Assembly (NCBI GenBank): GCA_013138735.1
Contig: WTCE01000063.1
Location: 62,001 to 126,000, forward strand
Reading direction: 5' to 3'
From: Crocinitomix sp.
Lineage (GTDB): Bacteria; Bacteroidota; Bacteroidia; Flavobacteriales_D; Crocinitomicaceae
DNA: 64,000 nt
Positions 53,768-62,049 of this stretch are shown here, piece by piece. Each line of letters opens with the position of its first letter. Position 1 is the first letter of the stretch. The notes below the pieces were generated by a model that worked only from the letters and a program-made list of their open reading frames with translations, made no database searches and had not been told where the DNA came from. The position numbers and the translations under genes were made by a program.

Positions 53768-55708
53768 CTACTTCTTCTCTAACAACAATATAGCCTTGTT
53801 AAAATCAGCAGCTGAGTTAATTACGCGGCGGTAATCTTCGTAATACTCCTTTTCTACATTCACAAAAGCGTAAAACTCATCAATTTCAATGTGGATGACA
53901 TTATCCACCACCTCAATAGTTGATTTAAAACCTGCTGCATCTACTCCAGATGCGTTTTTAAATGAGTTATCAATTATTCCATTTTGTTCGCCTGTGTACT
54001 TATAGCCATCTGGAATTGGAATGTCAATTCTAAACGCGTATGATTTATTATAAGCCGTAGTTATAGGTTGTACACGCTCTAATTCTGAATACATTTCGGT
54101 TTGTGGTCCTAATAATGTACCTACGTTAATTAAAAGTTTGTTTCCCACTTTGTCAAAAAACGAGGCGCTTTTAACTGTAGCTTTAAATTCTCTTCGGCAG
54201 GCATAATCTTTACAAGCGCCAATATCTCCCCAGGCTGCGGGATCAACCATTTCAACATTCACAATTTCTGCATCAGGATAGCGCCAGCTTACGTACCCTT
54301 CCAATTCTTGTTGTTTTTCCTTCTCAGAATCTGCATAGTACATGTCATAATTATGATTAAAGGACAAGGCTCCCAAACTATAAGCATCAATGTTAAATTC
54401 AGATGAATTGTTATCTAAATCTAAATCAACCTGAATTGTTAATCCGGTAACATTTTCATCATATTTGGCAGATTCAATTTCTTGAAATCGTGGTGAATAG
54501 CCACTTTGAGTAATGACCAAAGCCTGATTCCCCGCTAACCAAGAGGGAGCTAAACCGTATTGTGTAACTTGAGAAGCTGGATACAAATAAGTGCTATAAT
54601 CAGGGAAATGCAAGATAAATTCATCTAATGTATGCCTTGAACAGTAATCTGGATCTAATCGACCATCATACTTATTGCAAGACATCAAAACCTCATACTT
54701 AATTCCCAATTGTTTTAAAAAGAGACAATATAGTTTTGTCATTCCAACGTCATTTGCCACCTTGGCTTTCATGATTGCTGTTACATCATCATAATCGGGA
54801 TTATTATATTTTTCCTCGTAAAAAAAATTAGCTTTTAAATAAACCGTCAATTTTCTAATCGTTTCACTCTTGTCTCCCGACTCACCTGTGAAGGATTTTA
54901 GTACTGAATTTGCTTTGCGTTCTTCTTTCGGTAAAAAAGTGAAAAAATCGCCTCGCATTTTGTTCAATACGTTTCTATAACTTGAATAGGTTGTTTTGTG
55001 ATAGCTACTCCCAACTAACTTATGTTGCACAGCTACTCTATTGGCATAAGGTGTCGCATATTTTTCATCCGAAATGGGCTGAATCTTATTGAAAATATAT
55101 TTATTCTCAGTTAAACCATATGTTCTGCTGTTATCCCAATTAAAGGCTTTTGAATCAATTTTAAACATGTTAAAACAACGGATAATTATGCAAGCATGTT
55201 GCGTTTTATAATCCATTGAAAGCATTTCCTTGCCAGAATCATAAAGTGGTGTTCTTAAGGTATAGGTATATTCAATTTGTCCACCAACTTCGGCTCCTTC
55301 AATAGCAAATACCTTTAAATTCCCATTTTCAGAATAATCTTCAATTTCTTTAATGTTCTTGCTGTTTAGCTCAATAACCTCCCCAGTTTGAGAAATGCTA
55401 CGCGCTTTAATGTTAGTTATAGTCCCTTCATTTGGCACGTAGACAATAACCTTGTTATTATCATCCAATCCTTCTTGTGTTTTTATATAAAGAATTTTAT
55501 GTCGTGTAATTTCCCTCGTGCGCATTTTATAATTAATGAAGCGGTTATCTTCAAAAATTGTTGCGTCACCATAAGACACGTCTGCTTCGCTAAACTCAAT
55601 TAACTCAGCCTTGTTTCTCCAAAATGAGGTGTCCTCAGCTTCTTTATTAGCGGCGCTTGCCGAAAGTGAAAGTAAAAAACAACCAATTAATAAAATTGTA
55701 TTCTTCAT
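53768..55708 (-). CDS. DUF3857/transglutaminase-fold protein, degenerate active site
   Basis: A 646-residue secreted protein (signal MKNTILLIGCFLLSLSASA). Residues 45-225 form a DUF3857 domain (IKARSISQTGEVIELNSKNI). Residues about 280-400 have the transglutaminase fold, but the catalytic Cys region reads ANDVGMTKLYCLFLKQLG, where active members have GDCKD, and so the Cys is absent. It is encoded directly after an intact paralogue (2 bases apart). It may bind peptides without cleaving, or pair with the active partner. Confidence 0.75.
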   Translation of the reverse strand: MKNTILLIGCFLLSLSASAANKEAEDTSFWRNKAELIEFSEADVSYGDATIFEDNRFINYKMRTREITRHKILYIKTQEGLDDNNKVIVYVPNEGTITNIKARSISQTGEVIELNSKNIKEIEDYSENGNLKVFAIEGAEVGGQIEYTYTLRTPLYDSGKEMLSMDYKTQHACIIIRCFNMFKIDSKAFNWDNSRTYGLTENKYIFNKIQPISDEKYATPYANRVAVQHKLVGSSYHKTTYSSYRNVLNKMRGDFFTFLPKEERKANSVLKSFTGESGDKSETIRKLTVYLKANFFYEEKYNNPDYDDVTAIMKAKVANDVGMTKLYCLFLKQLGIKYEVLMSCNKYDGRLDPDYCSRHTLDEFILHFPDYSTYLYPASQVTQYGLAPSWLAGNQALVITQSGYSPRFQEIESAKYDENVTGLTIQVDLDLDNNSSEFNIDAYSLGALSFNHNYDMYYADSEKEKQQELEGYVSWRYPDAEIVNVEMVDPAAWGDIGACKDYACRREFKATVKSASFFDKVGNKLLINVGTLLGPQTEMYSELERVQPITTAYNKSYAFRIDIPIPDGYKYTGEQNGIIDNSFKNASGVDAAGFKSTIEVVDNVIHIEIDEFYAFVNVEKEYYEDYRRVINSAADFNKAILLLEKK

Positions 55709-55710
55709 AA

Positions 55711-57594
55711 TTATTTAAATTCTATAGTCGTATTATAAACCGCTACTAATTGTTTAATGAAATCATTCCAAGTTTCTAAGCCCGAAGTGGGTACAGTTAG
55801 CACATCTATTGTTATTATTCTTGAATAGACTAAGGTATTTCCATCCATCTTATAGCTCGCAACGCAGGAACCATATTCGCATTTAAAAGTGACGTCCTCA
55901 GGAATATTGGTAATTGTGCTAGCACTTGGCATTACAAAAGAGACAGTACTTTGCCATTTCTTTTTATACTTAATTTCATAACTATATTTTCTATCTTTCT
56001 GTAAGATTTCGCTGGCAAATGGTTTGGTTAGATTCAAATTGATAAAAGACAATTCACCAAAGGAACTCGCATAATCAGGAATGCGATAATCAAAACTAAT
56101 GGCCGTTTTAGCACGAGGTATAACTGCCTCAATACTTGCATTAGATATTTCAAAATTATTTTGTCCTAATTCTAAATACTGCCTTAAAAAATCATCCTTT
56201 TCGGTATTGGCAGACCCATATAAATTATGAAAACGTGAATATTCAAAGGTTTCAATTGTTTTGCTCGATTTACCGACAGCCGCGGTTCCATCAACAGTAA
56301 GGTCAATTTCGTCAACAACGGTACAATAGTCCGCCGTAAACGCAGGGATTGTATAGAGTTGATAATCGCCTAAAGCAGATTTAAACAATGTTTGTTTGGA
56401 AAGGATGAATGACGTTGGCACAGCAAAAGGCGTATTTGCATCTGTCGCATCCATTATATAAACGCTATCATCTATCACTAAACTTAGAATTAAATGATTG
56501 TCTACACTCGGACAAGGCGTATCCTCATATAGATACGGTAATTTACGAGTGCCCACCCAAGCATGTTGTGCATTAACGCCTGCTATGGCTAACATTTCAT
56601 ACATTAAGTGACTCATGTCTTTACAATCGCCATAACGTTTATCACAAATTTCGGATGCAGGAAACGGCACAAAGCCTCTCCAACCATCCTCAAAAGCGAT
56701 ATAGCGAATATTATCTTGCACCCAATGAAATATGCGCTTTGCCTTATCCAATTCCGTTGTTGCATCTCCAATTACAGTTGCCGTTAATTCTTTTAGGTCA
56801 ACATTATCAGTTGGGCGAATATCGCTTATGAAGGTTTGATACCAATTAAATAAGTCAGCCACATCATTTAAAACACTTACTTCTCCACTACTACCTTTAT
56901 ACTTTTTAATGTAGACCACAATGTGCGTAGCTTTATGCAAATAACCTGGTCCGTTTGGTTCTGAAAATAAAGCTGGAGAATCTTTTAAAGTCCATTTGTA
57001 AACCATTTCTCCATCCACTTCAGCTTTTGTAAAGACCACTTTATCCTTTTGATCACCGTATAACTTCCACCCAATTTCAACTCCTGCATCTGCAGTTACC
57101 GTATACTCGACATTTTCAATTGGATAATATTCCGAAAAATAGAAACGCTTCATAAAATGCGGATCTTTTACTTCAATATCATAAGTCAATTCTGTTTTGC
57201 TACCAACCGCTACATTTGGATAAGCAATATCGAAATAGGAATTATCGCTATAGAATGTACTCCCCGAAAATTCAGATTTTTCTGGAATATCTTCAATTTT
57301 ATGTGTTTTGTATTTTCCTTTTGCATTTACATGGGCTACAGAAGCCTTTAAGTTTTTAATTCTTGTAAAATAACCATGATAAACCCGATCAGATGCATAA
57401 CTGGAATTTACCTGATCATGAAAATGCTTTTTTTCAATTACTGAATGCGAAACCTTCACCTCATTCCCAATCACTTTTATCGCAACGTCTTCTTGAATGC
57501 GTTCATAAACGATTTTGGAATCCTCTGTTGCTGATTTTTGGCCAAAACTGTTGTTTAGGATCAATAAAGTAAAAATGAGAAGGGTGTATTTCAT
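55711..57594 (-). CDS. DUF3857/transglutaminase-like protein, intact active site
   Basis: A 627-residue secreted protein (signal MKYTLLIFTLLILNNSFG). A DUF3857 domain fills residues 20-230; the transglutaminase-like domain (about 265-390) carries the Cys in YGDCKDM, His in VDNHLILSL and Asp in IMDATD, forming an apparent catalytic triad. A C-terminal DUF3858-like beta domain follows. Such proteins are common in Bacteroidota, probably periplasmic; substrate unknown. It lies upstream of the degenerate paralogue in one operon. Confidence 0.8.
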   Translation of the reverse strand: MKYTLLIFTLLILNNSFGQKSATEDSKIVYERIQEDVAIKVIGNEVKVSHSVIEKKHFHDQVNSSYASDRVYHGYFTRIKNLKASVAHVNAKGKYKTHKIEDIPEKSEFSGSTFYSDNSYFDIAYPNVAVGSKTELTYDIEVKDPHFMKRFYFSEYYPIENVEYTVTADAGVEIGWKLYGDQKDKVVFTKAEVDGEMVYKWTLKDSPALFSEPNGPGYLHKATHIVVYIKKYKGSSGEVSVLNDVADLFNWYQTFISDIRPTDNVDLKELTATVIGDATTELDKAKRIFHWVQDNIRYIAFEDGWRGFVPFPASEICDKRYGDCKDMSHLMYEMLAIAGVNAQHAWVGTRKLPYLYEDTPCPSVDNHLILSLVIDDSVYIMDATDANTPFAVPTSFILSKQTLFKSALGDYQLYTIPAFTADYCTVVDEIDLTVDGTAAVGKSSKTIETFEYSRFHNLYGSANTEKDDFLRQYLELGQNNFEISNASIEAVIPRAKTAISFDYRIPDYASSFGELSFINLNLTKPFASEILQKDRKYSYEIKYKKKWQSTVSFVMPSASTITNIPEDVTFKCEYGSCVASYKMDGNTLVYSRIITIDVLTVPTSGLETWNDFIKQLVAVYNTTIEFK

Positions 57595-57772
57595 AGAAAG
57601 TAGGCTAAAATCAAAAATAGTTAAATCGATTTAACTTTCGGTAAGATGAAGGCGGAAAAATGATAGACAAACACAATATTAGCTATTCCGTGAACATTTA
57701 AACCTGAGCTCAATTCACATTAATTTGTATATTACTTGTGTTAAAAACGAACCCTTAAATCCATTCCCTGAT

Positions 57773-58894
57773 ATGTCCAATCATCTTACGCTATCTGATC
57801 AACAAAAAGAAAACGTTGAATACATTATAAAACGCATGGGAGAATTGGACATAGGCAATCCTTTTACACAAGCTGGAATTTTAGCCGTAATTTCTAAAGA
57901 GAGCTCCTTTAAACCAAAATCGGAACATGACTATGCGGGCACTTCTAACAGTAGAATTAGAAAGATTTTTGGCCACAGAGTGAGCGGATTATCTGATTCA
58001 CAATTGACTACCATAAAAAATAATCCCGTGCAATTTTTCGATAGAATTTATGGCGGTCGTTACGGCAATGCCGCTAATGAGGGATACAAATACAGAGGGC
58101 GTGGTTTAAATCAGCTGACATTTAAGGCCAATTATGAAAAGATAAATCCTTTTACAACGAAAGATATTGTTGCGGATCCAGATTCATTAAATGATTTGCC
58201 TACAGCAACAGAAGCTGTTATAGGATTCTTTAAGCGGGCATTTGGCCGTTCAGGTGGCAAATTATCGCTTTATCATATGACTACAATTGATGACGCCACC
58301 AACACCACGGATGCTGTTGGCGCAGCATTTCATGCGAATACAGGTTGGGGCAAATCAAAAACCGAAATTGAAAAAGATCGGACAGGAGGTTACGCGAAAG
58401 CATTGGGACGAGTTGATCAATTTTACGAAATGACGAAAGTAGCTACTTCGCCAGGCAAAGAAGCAAGTCATGAAACCACAACTACGACTCCAAATGCCAC
58501 ACCAGAAATAATAGCCTCAGGTGCAGTAACGGCGGCAGTTCTAAATATACGAACTGGGCCAGGCACTAACTTTAGCACGGCGGGATCTATTGAAAAGGGT
58601 GAGCACGTCAATGTTTACCAAGAAAGCGGACGTTGGCTTAAAATTAGTGTAACCGAAGAACAATGGGTACACGGAAATTACGTGGATGAAACCGACCATG
58701 AAACAAGCGTTATTGCGACAGGTGAAATAACAGCACGAGTTCTCAACATCCGAATAGGCCCTGGAACTAATTTTGACAAAGCTGGCACCTTAGAAAAAGG
58801 AAACACGGTTAGCGTATTTAAGAAAGAAGGGCGCTGGTTAAAAATTAGTGCTACTGAAGAAAAGTGGGTACACGGTAACTATGTGGACGAATAA
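57773..58894 (+). CDS. GH19-like lysozyme with two SH3 domains, no signal peptide
   Basis: About 373 residues from ATG 57773 (MSNHLTLSDQQ); an in-frame TTG at 57725 is less likely. Residues 10-220 resemble GH19 chitinase/lysozyme: AVISKESSFKPKSEHDYAGT (catalytic Glu), FGHRVSGLSD, and YKYRGRGLNQLTFKANYEK. Two bacterial SH3 repeats follow (about 250-310 and 318-373), each with LNIRxGPGTNF and RWLKISxTEE. There is no signal peptide, so the enzyme is exported by another route or released on lysis. Confidence 0.8.
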   Translation: MSNHLTLSDQQKENVEYIIKRMGELDIGNPFTQAGILAVISKESSFKPKSEHDYAGTSNSRIRKIFGHRVSGLSDSQLTTIKNNPVQFFDRIYGGRYGNAANEGYKYRGRGLNQLTFKANYEKINPFTTKDIVADPDSLNDLPTATEAVIGFFKRAFGRSGGKLSLYHMTTIDDATNTTDAVGAAFHANTGWGKSKTEIEKDRTGGYAKALGRVDQFYEMTKVATSPGKEASHETTTTTPNATPEIIASGAVTAAVLNIRTGPGTNFSTAGSIEKGEHVNVYQESGRWLKISVTEEQWVHGNYVDETDHETSVIATGEITARVLNIRIGPGTNFDKAGTLEKGNTVSVFKKEGRWLKISATEEKWVHGNYVDE

Positions 58895-58898
58895 ATAT

Positions 58899-60353
58899 TT
58901 ATTGTATCACTAACTTTTGCGTCATTTGTTGCGCATCATTTTCTAAAACGAGCACATAAGTTCCAACAGCAACATTGAGTTGAATTTCTGTTTTACCCGT
59001 ATTGTTTTCTTTCGTATACACTAGTCGGCCGTCAATAGCGAATACCGATAAATCATAATTCCCTTCAGCGGTAACAGCAAATGAACCGTTGCTAGGATTT
59101 GGATATAGCTCAAAAGTAATGGGCTCCTCTTTTTCGGGTAAACTCACAAAAAATTCACAGTAAATATTAGGTTCAGCTGCATAAAAATCAATCACATCAT
59201 CCGCAATACCTTCTAAAGCAGCCGCATTTTCTAAAGGAGTGCCGCCCCATGCATTAATAATTGCGTAATCACGGCAAACTACTTCACCTGCATTTAAAGA
59301 AACAGAAGGAGCAGCCATAAACATACGGCGATCTCCTGGAGGATCATCACCAACCTCGCAGGTTCCTGTCCCTGTCAATGCCTCCCAATAATCTACTGGA
59401 GTCACAGGATCACCCATCCCTTCGATATCAGTTAGGCAATAAACAGCAGGCACGTGATTTAAACCAACAATTCCGATTGCAGGTGGGTTTTCACCATATC
59501 CTGGACTTGGTCCCGTTCCTTCATCAGTCAAATCTCCATTATAGGCATATACTAAGCTATGATCTTCTGAAACACCAGCTTGATCATCTCCTGCAAAACC
59601 TATATCTGCATCCATATAATTTCCTACGACGAATTCTGGATAGTTCGTTGAACTCCGATTAATTACACGCAAGTTTACAAAGGTTGTATTATTCAAATAA
59701 TCGGCAGATTCATATTGATAAAACATAAAATGCATTTCAATTCCCAAAGGATCGCCGCCTGTTTGCGTATGCAGACCTCCTTTATCATTCAAAATAATAT
59801 AAGCTGCATGATCTCCTCTAATTTCAGGATATTCTCCTAAGGCTGGTTCATAAATGCCATTTCCGTTTAAATCAGCAAATGGCGCTAAGTTTTCCGCCAA
59901 ACCCATTGAAACATCACCATGTGCTGGCCAGTTGGTAATCGCATCAGGCGCCACATAATCCCATACAGTATAATTGGTTGAATGAAATAAAATTTCTTCG
60001 CGAGAAATAATGTAAACATCATCTGCATAAGGTGTTTCAGGAGCTTCCGCCAATCCGTCTGCTGTAATTGCACCAGGATAAATATCACGTCCAGCGACTC
60101 CGTATGTTTCAGCTGCAATTTTCAAATCTCCCAATTCAGTTTGGGCACCAAACCAAAAAGCATTGGCATAAACGAGGTGATTTTCGCTGTTTTTTGGAAA
60201 TTCATAAGCCGGACGACCCAATGAATTGTCATTAAAAAATACGCCACGGTTAGAAAGCAATGCGCGAACATTATTCCCCTCTAAGTAGCCTGTTGAATCC
60301 TGTGCAAAGGTAGCCGTTGAAAGAAGTGTTAAAAAGGCGATTAGATATCTCAT
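58899..60353 (-). CDS. Type IX-secreted protein with type A sorting domain
   Basis: A 484-residue protein with a signal peptide (MRYLIAFLTLLSTATFAQ). The mature part contains Asp/Gly-rich turns and repeats of a surface-type domain (ADLNGNGIYEPALGEYPEI is a calcium-binding-like loop). The C-terminal 75 residues form a type A sorting domain (ELYPNPSNGSFAVTAEGN, then GTYVLVLENDAQQ, ending TQKLVIQ). It is probably exported by the type IX system and attached to the cell surface. It converges with the lysozyme gene 4 bases away. Confidence 0.8.
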   Translation of the reverse strand: MRYLIAFLTLLSTATFAQDSTGYLEGNNVRALLSNRGVFFNDNSLGRPAYEFPKNSENHLVYANAFWFGAQTELGDLKIAAETYGVAGRDIYPGAITADGLAEAPETPYADDVYIISREEILFHSTNYTVWDYVAPDAITNWPAHGDVSMGLAENLAPFADLNGNGIYEPALGEYPEIRGDHAAYIILNDKGGLHTQTGGDPLGIEMHFMFYQYESADYLNNTTFVNLRVINRSSTNYPEFVVGNYMDADIGFAGDDQAGVSEDHSLVYAYNGDLTDEGTGPSPGYGENPPAIGIVGLNHVPAVYCLTDIEGMGDPVTPVDYWEALTGTGTCEVGDDPPGDRRMFMAAPSVSLNAGEVVCRDYAIINAWGGTPLENAAALEGIADDVIDFYAAEPNIYCEFFVSLPEKEEPITFELYPNPSNGSFAVTAEGNYDLSVFAIDGRLVYTKENNTGKTEIQLNVAVGTYVLVLENDAQQMTQKLVIQ

Positions 60354-60617
60354 GTCATTTAATTTAAAGTTGAGTGGTCAATGAATTTGACATAAATATA
60401 TCATAAACTTTAGCTAGTCTATCCTTTTTAGAAACGATAATAAGTGATTTTTATACTGGTCTAGTTAGTGTTTGTCTGTAAAGTCCGATTTCGGCGTTAC
60501 GCTCGTCCTTAAATGGCACATTTACAAGTAGTAAACTCACAACCCCCGAACTACACAAGCCTCGAAGTCGTCCACCTCAGGCGAACTAGCTCAAACACCC
60601 GACTATATGGATGGACA

Positions 60618-61190
60618 TTAATTACTAAGGTTGGCAACAATCGGTTTTGCTTGCGTAATTGACAATTCGCCAGCTTTCGAAGTAATTACGAAAGCAACCT
60701 CATAGCGGCTGCAAACTGGTTCAACAACAAATAAAACGACACCTGTGACTTCAAAATCATCTTGAGAATTTACGGTAAGTAATTGTTTGTAATTAGTTTC
60801 TTCTTTTACCCATCTCACTTTTCCATCCGAAAAACCATCATATACTTCAACTGGAAATGGTGTTTCAATTAACGTATCGCTAACAATTAATTGATCATTT
60901 TCAGCTATTTCTATGTTAAAGAGTCCATTAAAGCCATTATTCGAATATGGAGAACCATAATAAGCCCCTTCATCTAGCTGCATATTAGCCAATAAATTAT
61001 AGCTATTTTCTTCTAACTTATCAAGCCCCATTGTCAGTTCAAATGTTAGTTTTTTTGGTGCGTCAATTTCCGTAATTGGATCTTCGTTTGCGACTTCGTT
61101 TAGAATTTCATTGTCAGTTTCTACGGTACTACACGCCATGGAAATGATGGCTATTAATAATAAGGTCAATAAGTTTTTGGATATTTTCAT
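60618..61190 (-). CDS. Hypothetical lipoprotein, 190 aa
   Basis: Signal peptide with a lipobox (ISMAC near residue 20) then an acidic linker (ETDNEILNEVANEDPI). The mature domain is beta-rich (LTFELTMGLDKLEENSYNLL) and has a single Cys (EPVCSRYEV). No family recognised. It is followed, after 80 bases, by a gene for another lipoprotein on the same strand. Confidence 0.6.
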   Translation of the reverse strand: MKISKNLLTLLLIAIISMACSTVETDNEILNEVANEDPITEIDAPKKLTFELTMGLDKLEENSYNLLANMQLDEGAYYGSPYSNNGFNGLFNIEIAENDQLIVSDTLIETPFPVEVYDGFSDGKVRWVKEETNYKQLLTVNSQDDFEVTGVVLFVVEPVCSRYEVAFVITSKAGELSITQAKPIVANLSN

Positions 61191-61269
61191 GAATCTAAGT
61201 TATATCATTTTGAATGAATTTTAGGTTAATGGGATGTTATGGTTCTAATTCCGCTGCTCAGATTATATT

Positions 61270-62016
61270 CTAATAACAACGGAATAATTGACTCATATCC
61301 TGATATTCTAACCACATGCCTTGACACCCTGAATCGCACGCATGTAACAAATTTAACTCGCCGTCATAGCCAGATGAAAATTCAAATCTATGCAGGGAAT
61401 CATTTTCCATGTATTTGAGGATATTCTTTTCAAATTCATAATTGTCTGAATTCTTTTCAGTCAAATCAATAATTTGCGGGAAATTACGCGGACATTTCAT
61501 GCCGCTTGACTCGGTAAAATGATCATATATCCAATTTTTTCGATAATGCGACCAATCTACCTCCGCAACTTTAAGCAGTGCAACTTGATTAGGATCGACA
61601 TCTTGCTTGAGCATATAATAAGACTCATAGTATTTAGGAGTTCGCCGTTTCATAATCAACGTATCTCCCGAAAAACGTTTGGTATAAGTGTTGTATGATT
61701 CCATGATATTATATCTTATTGAATCAAACTCTTCCGCTGAAACCAATTTGAATTGACGAAATGATTTAGCGTAATACGGATACTTAGACTCTAAAATCGT
61801 GTCGTTAAAAATAATCCAATGATCTGCATCCCAAGGCTGAACTTCAGAAAGTTGAACTCCATCATATAAGAGATCGGAGGCCATTACAAATTCATTCTCC
61901 GTTTTCACAATTTTCCAAGTTCCGTCAATTGTATCTGGACTTTCATCAATTGTTGCTGAACAAGCTGTGATAAATGCAAGGCAAAATATAAGTCCGTAAA
62001 AGTTCATATTGTTCAC
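61270..62016 (-). CDS. Lipocalin-like lipoprotein
   Basis: A 248-residue protein with a lipobox (FITAC near residue 18). The mature part starts TIDGTWKIVK and contains NDTILESKYPYYAK, FSGDTLIMKR and KVAEVDWSHYRKNW. The order of these landmarks resembles the products of 4567-5340 and 45325-46203. Probably a surface or periplasmic lipoprotein; ligand unknown. The ATG used is 62016 (MNNMNFYG); a second in-frame ATG follows three codons later. Confidence 0.6.
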   Translation of the reverse strand: MNNMNFYGLIFCLAFITACSATIDESPDTIDGTWKIVKTENEFVMASDLLYDGVQLSEVQPWDADHWIIFNDTILESKYPYYAKSFRQFKLVSAEEFDSIRYNIMESYNTYTKRFSGDTLIMKRRTPKYYESYYMLKQDVDPNQVALLKVAEVDWSHYRKNWIYDHFTESSGMKCPRNFPQIIDLTEKNSDNYEFEKNILKYMENDSLHRFEFSSGYDGELNLLHACDSGCQGMWLEYQDMSQLFRCY

Positions 62017-62049
62017 AGATCTAAAAATACAAAAATTAAACTCATGAGT

